A stretch of 64,000 nucleotides of DNA from Polaribacter butkevichii (GTDB lineage: Bacteria; Bacteroidota; Bacteroidia; Flavobacteriales; Flavobacteriaceae): NCBI RefSeq assembly GCF_038024105.1, contig NZ_CP150661.1:2065001-2129000 (forward strand), written 5' to 3'. Numbering within the stretch: position 1 is the first letter of the stretch; every line of letters begins with the position of its first letter. Under the pieces are notes generated by a model. The model made no database searches. It saw only the letters and a program-made list of their open reading frames with translations, and was not told the origin of the DNA. Made by a program: the position numbers and the translations under genes. Shown one piece after another: positions 61,641-64,000 of this stretch.

Positions 61641-62998
61641 TACTTTTTCTTTTTCTTGTTATGTTTGTTGTAATTTTTATCTCCTCTAGTTTTAGGTTTC
61701 TTATATTTTGCAGCAATTTCTCGCCTATAAGAACCACCCTGATTTGTTTTACTGTTTTTTTCACTCTTTTCATGAAATGCAGCTCCAGGAACATACTCTA
61801 AAGAAGTTCTGTTTTTAGAAATCCCTTGATCTTCTTTCGGACGTTCATCTTCTGTTAATAACTTAGAAATTTCAACTTCTTCTGGTAAATCTAAAACCGG
61901 AATCTCATAATCCATTAAAGCCTCTATACTTGCTTTTGTTTCTTGCTCTTTTGGTGTAGAAAAAAGTAAGGTTTTTCCTGCTCGTTCTGCACGACCCGTT
62001 CTACCAATTCTGTGCATATAGTTTTCTGGAAACTCTGGTGTATCAAAATTGATAACATGAGAAACATTATCAAAATCTAAACCACGAGCCATTACATCGG
62101 TAGCTAATAAAATTCTGTTTTTACCTTCATCAAACTGTTTTATAGAACGAATTCTATAATTCTGAGTTTTATTAGAGTGAATCACACACATTTCATCATT
62201 AAACACTTCTTGTAAATGTTTAAATAACAAATCTGCAGTTCTCTTAAAACCAACAAAAATTAATACTTTATTATAGGTTTCTTTATCTGCTAAAAGATGA
62301 TGTAACAAATTAACTTTGGTAAAAAAGTTAGGAATGTTGTAAGAAACTTGCTCAATATTATCTAGCGGCGTTCCACTTACAGCCACAGATATTTTTTCTG
62401 GATTTTTAAAGAAATCGTAAATTAAGGCATCTACATCTTCTGTCATCGTTGCAGAAAACAATACATTCTGTCTTCTCTCTGGTATCACGTCAAAGATGTT
62501 CATCAACTGAAAACGGAAACCTAAATCTAACATTACATCAACTTCATCAATCACCAATTTCTGAATAGATTTTAACTTTAAAGCATTACTCAACGCCAAA
62601 TCATACAAACGCCCCGGAGTTGCAACAATAATATCTTGTCCTTGTAAAATAGCTTGTTTTTGTGTGTTGATGTTTGCACCACCATACACCCCTAAAACAC
62701 GTGTATTAATATATTTAGATAATTGTCCTATCTGTTCTACCACCTGTAAAACCAACTCACGCGTTGGCACTAAAATTAATACTCTTGGGTGTTTTTGCGT
62801 AGCATATTTTAAATCTTGCAAAATAGGCATCATGTACGCAAAAGTTTTTCCTGTACCTGTTTGCGCAATTCCCACAACATCTTTCCCCGATCTTACAACA
62901 GAAAATGCTTGTTCTTGTATTGGTGTTGGGTTCACATAACCCAGATCATCAATAGCATACTGTAATTGATTAGAGATTCCTAAATCTTGAAAAGTCAT
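61640..62998 (-). CDS. DEAD-box RNA helicase (DEVD variant)
   Basis: A 452-residue ATP-dependent RNA helicase. Q-motif NPTPIQEQAF, motif I AQTGTGKT, Ia PTRELV, motif II DEVD (in place of DEAD), motif III SAT, motif V DVMARGLD, motif VI HRIGRTGR. The C-terminal tail of about 45 residues is strongly basic (KYKKPKTRGDKNYNKHNKK), typical of RhlE-like proteins that bind rRNA. The promoter TTG-N19-TACCTTTG lies upstream at 63015-63044. Confidence 0.94.
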   Translation of the reverse strand: MTFQDLGISNQLQYAIDDLGYVNPTPIQEQAFSVVRSGKDVVGIAQTGTGKTFAYMMPILQDLKYATQKHPRVLILVPTRELVLQVVEQIGQLSKYINTRVLGVYGGANINTQKQAILQGQDIIVATPGRLYDLALSNALKLKSIQKLVIDEVDVMLDLGFRFQLMNIFDVIPERRQNVLFSATMTEDVDALIYDFFKNPEKISVAVSGTPLDNIEQVSYNIPNFFTKVNLLHHLLADKETYNKVLIFVGFKRTADLLFKHLQEVFNDEMCVIHSNKTQNYRIRSIKQFDEGKNRILLATDVMARGLDFDNVSHVINFDTPEFPENYMHRIGRTGRAERAGKTLLFSTPKEQETKASIEALMDYEIPVLDLPEEVEISKLLTEDERPKEDQGISKNRTSLEYVPGAAFHEKSEKNSKTNQGGSYRREIAAKYKKPKTRGDKNYNKHNKKKKK

Positions 62999-63014
62999 TC
63001 TTAATATTTTTCTG

Positions 63015-63044
63015 CAAAGGTACGTTTTATAAAACGCTAAACAA
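63015..63044 (-). promoter_or_regulatory. Promoter of the DEAD-box helicase (TTG-N19-TAnnTTTG)
   Basis: On the minus strand TACCTTTG (63022-63015) with TTG (63044-63042) 19 bases upstream. It is the best full -33/-7 match in the window. Confidence 0.7.
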
Positions 63045-63070
63045 TAGCCCTTTTCACTAAGAATATTTAG

Positions 63071-63078
63071 TAGTTTTG
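63071..63078 (+). promoter_or_regulatory. TAnnTTTG -7 box of the tatD gene
   Basis: TAGTTTTG, 21 bases before ATG 63100. Confidence 0.5.
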
Positions 63079-63099
63079 CAGTAGAAACTTTTACACAAA

Positions 63100-63864
63100 A
63101 TGATTACAGATACACATACCCATTTATATTCTAGTCAGTATAACGAAGACAAAGCAGCTATGATGCAACGCGCTAAAGACGCTGGTGTTAGTCGTTTTTT
63201 TATTCCTGCTATAGATTCTACCTACACAGATGTTATGTTACAATTAGAAAAAGAGTATCCTAACGATGTTTTTTTAATGATGGGACTACATCCTACTTCT
63301 GTAGGCGAAAACTATTTAGAAGAGTTGGCACACGTTAAAGAATGGCTTGATAAAAAGAAATTTTACGCCATAGGCGAAATTGGCATGGACTTATTTTGGG
63401 ATAAAAGTTTTATTAAAGAACAACAAGAAGCTTTTAGAACTCAAATTCAGTGGGCAAAGGAAAGAAAAATGCCCATTAACATTCATTGTAGAGATGCTTT
63501 TGATGAAGTTTTTGAAATTTTAGAATCTGAAAAAAGTGATGATTTAAGAGGGATTTTTCACTGTTTTACAGGAACTTTAGACCAAGCAAAACAAGCTATT
63601 TCTTATAACATGAAATTAGGAATTGGTGGTGTTGCTACTTTTAAAAATGGTAAGATTGATAAATTTTTAAATGAAATTGATTTAAAACACATCGTTTTAG
63701 AAACAGACGCTCCATACTTAGCTCCAACTCCTTACAGAGGTAAAAGAAATGAAAGTGCTTATTTAACGAATGTTGTTGATAAATTGGTAGATATTTACGG
63801 ACTTACTTTTGATGAAATTGCCGCAATTACAACGCAGAATTCTAAAGATGTTTTTGGTGTTTAA
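63100..63864 (+). CDS. tatD: TatD family metal-dependent hydrolase
   Basis: A 254-residue TIM-barrel nuclease-type hydrolase. ITDTHTHLY (two His), GLHPTSV, AIGEIGMDLFW (Glu), INIHCRDAFDEVF, GIFHCFTG and VLETDAPYLAP (Asp) supply the metal site. Complete. Divergent from the DEAD-box helicase. Confidence 0.95.
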   Translation: MITDTHTHLYSSQYNEDKAAMMQRAKDAGVSRFFIPAIDSTYTDVMLQLEKEYPNDVFLMMGLHPTSVGENYLEELAHVKEWLDKKKFYAIGEIGMDLFWDKSFIKEQQEAFRTQIQWAKERKMPINIHCRDAFDEVFEILESEKSDDLRGIFHCFTGTLDQAKQAISYNMKLGIGGVATFKNGKIDKFLNEIDLKHIVLETDAPYLAPTPYRGKRNESAYLTNVVDKLVDIYGLTFDEIAAITTQNSKDVFGV

Positions 63865-64000
63865 TTTTTTTAAAAATAGAAATAATTTTTCTGGAGATAA
63901 ATTTGTCATCTATATTATAACTCCAATCATAATTATTATAGTTATCATTTCTTTAATAAAGAATAATGACCAAATTGAAGGTATTAATAAAAACAAAAAA
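63848..64000 (+). CDS. Partial membrane protein running off the window
   Basis: An open frame from ATG 63848 to the window end, overlapping the tatD stop by 17 bases. It reads MFLVFNFFKNRNNFSGDKFV then IYIITPIIIIIVIISLIKNN, a short basic start and one strong TM helix. It may be the 5' end of a real gene coupled to tatD. GTG 63857 is an alternative start. Confidence 0.4.
   Translation, partial: MFLVFNFFKNRNNFSGDKFVIYIITPIIIIIVIISLIKNNDQIEGINKNKK

Overview
This window looks like a chromosome segment of a marine-type Flavobacteriaceae (Bacteroidota). The evidence is AT-rich coding, Bacteroidota TAnnTTTG promoter boxes, no Shine-Dalgarno pattern, many Cys-anchored lipoproteins, a SusD-like tail, TamB next to a lipoprotein TamL, GSCFA, BT0820-like and GxxExxY families, and ISAon1-type insertion sequences. 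Polaribacter or Tenacibaculum relatives would fit, but the genus cannot be fixed from sequence reading alone.

Layout. (1) 1-10.4 kb is accessory. It holds a SusD-like C-terminus, two lipoproteins with thrombospondin type-3 repeats, two paralogous HExxH lipoproteins, an M43-like metzincin, an M1-like aminopeptidase, and a DAACS amino-acid symporter cut after about 85 codons by two tandem ISAon1/ISL3-family elements. It reads as a surface protein-degradation locus whose importer has been lost. It stops just before an initiator tRNA gene whose 3' end faces it. (2) 10.5-19 kb: era, a two-TM protein, a choice-of-anchor I lipoprotein, der, a GAF-like protein, and an HD-Pycsar-effector-TM fusion with no cyclase beside it. 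(3) 19.1-25.1 kb: a one-direction cluster for oxidative damage (msrB, msrA, a glutaredoxin-like gene, selO, an aldo/keto reductase, a divergent second msrA, a hydrolase-OsmC fusion and a zinc-ribbon protein), with three families of intergenic palindromes. (4) 25.2-38.4 kb: tamB and tamL, xdhC and mocA-like genes, a very large outer-membrane metallophosphoesterase with a kinase-like middle domain and a C-terminal barrel, and a DUF423 protein. (5) 38.5-43.3 kb, minus strand: small secreted protein, beta-propeller lipoprotein, TPM-TPM-LemA group, MerR regulator, M23 endopeptidase. (6) 43.5-64 kb: housekeeping and mixed genes (alaS, GSCFA, rhodanese, aromatic amino acid hydroxylase, ankyrin, gpmI, thioredoxin-like, HAD, map, methyltransferase, apbE, ompA-like, SDR, DEAD-box helicase, tatD). 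Two cassette-like insertions are visible: a GxxExxY gene bounded by imperfect inverted repeats, and an orphan lipoprotein bounded by diverged direct repeats.

The most unusual items are the phosphatase/kinase-like/barrel protein (34314-38006), the orphan HD-PycTM fusion (17736-18941), the GxxExxY cassette that supplies the next gene's start codon (53996-54464), and the tandem IS pair with a remodelled junction (7550-10379). All family calls come from reading motifs by eye; no database search was run.
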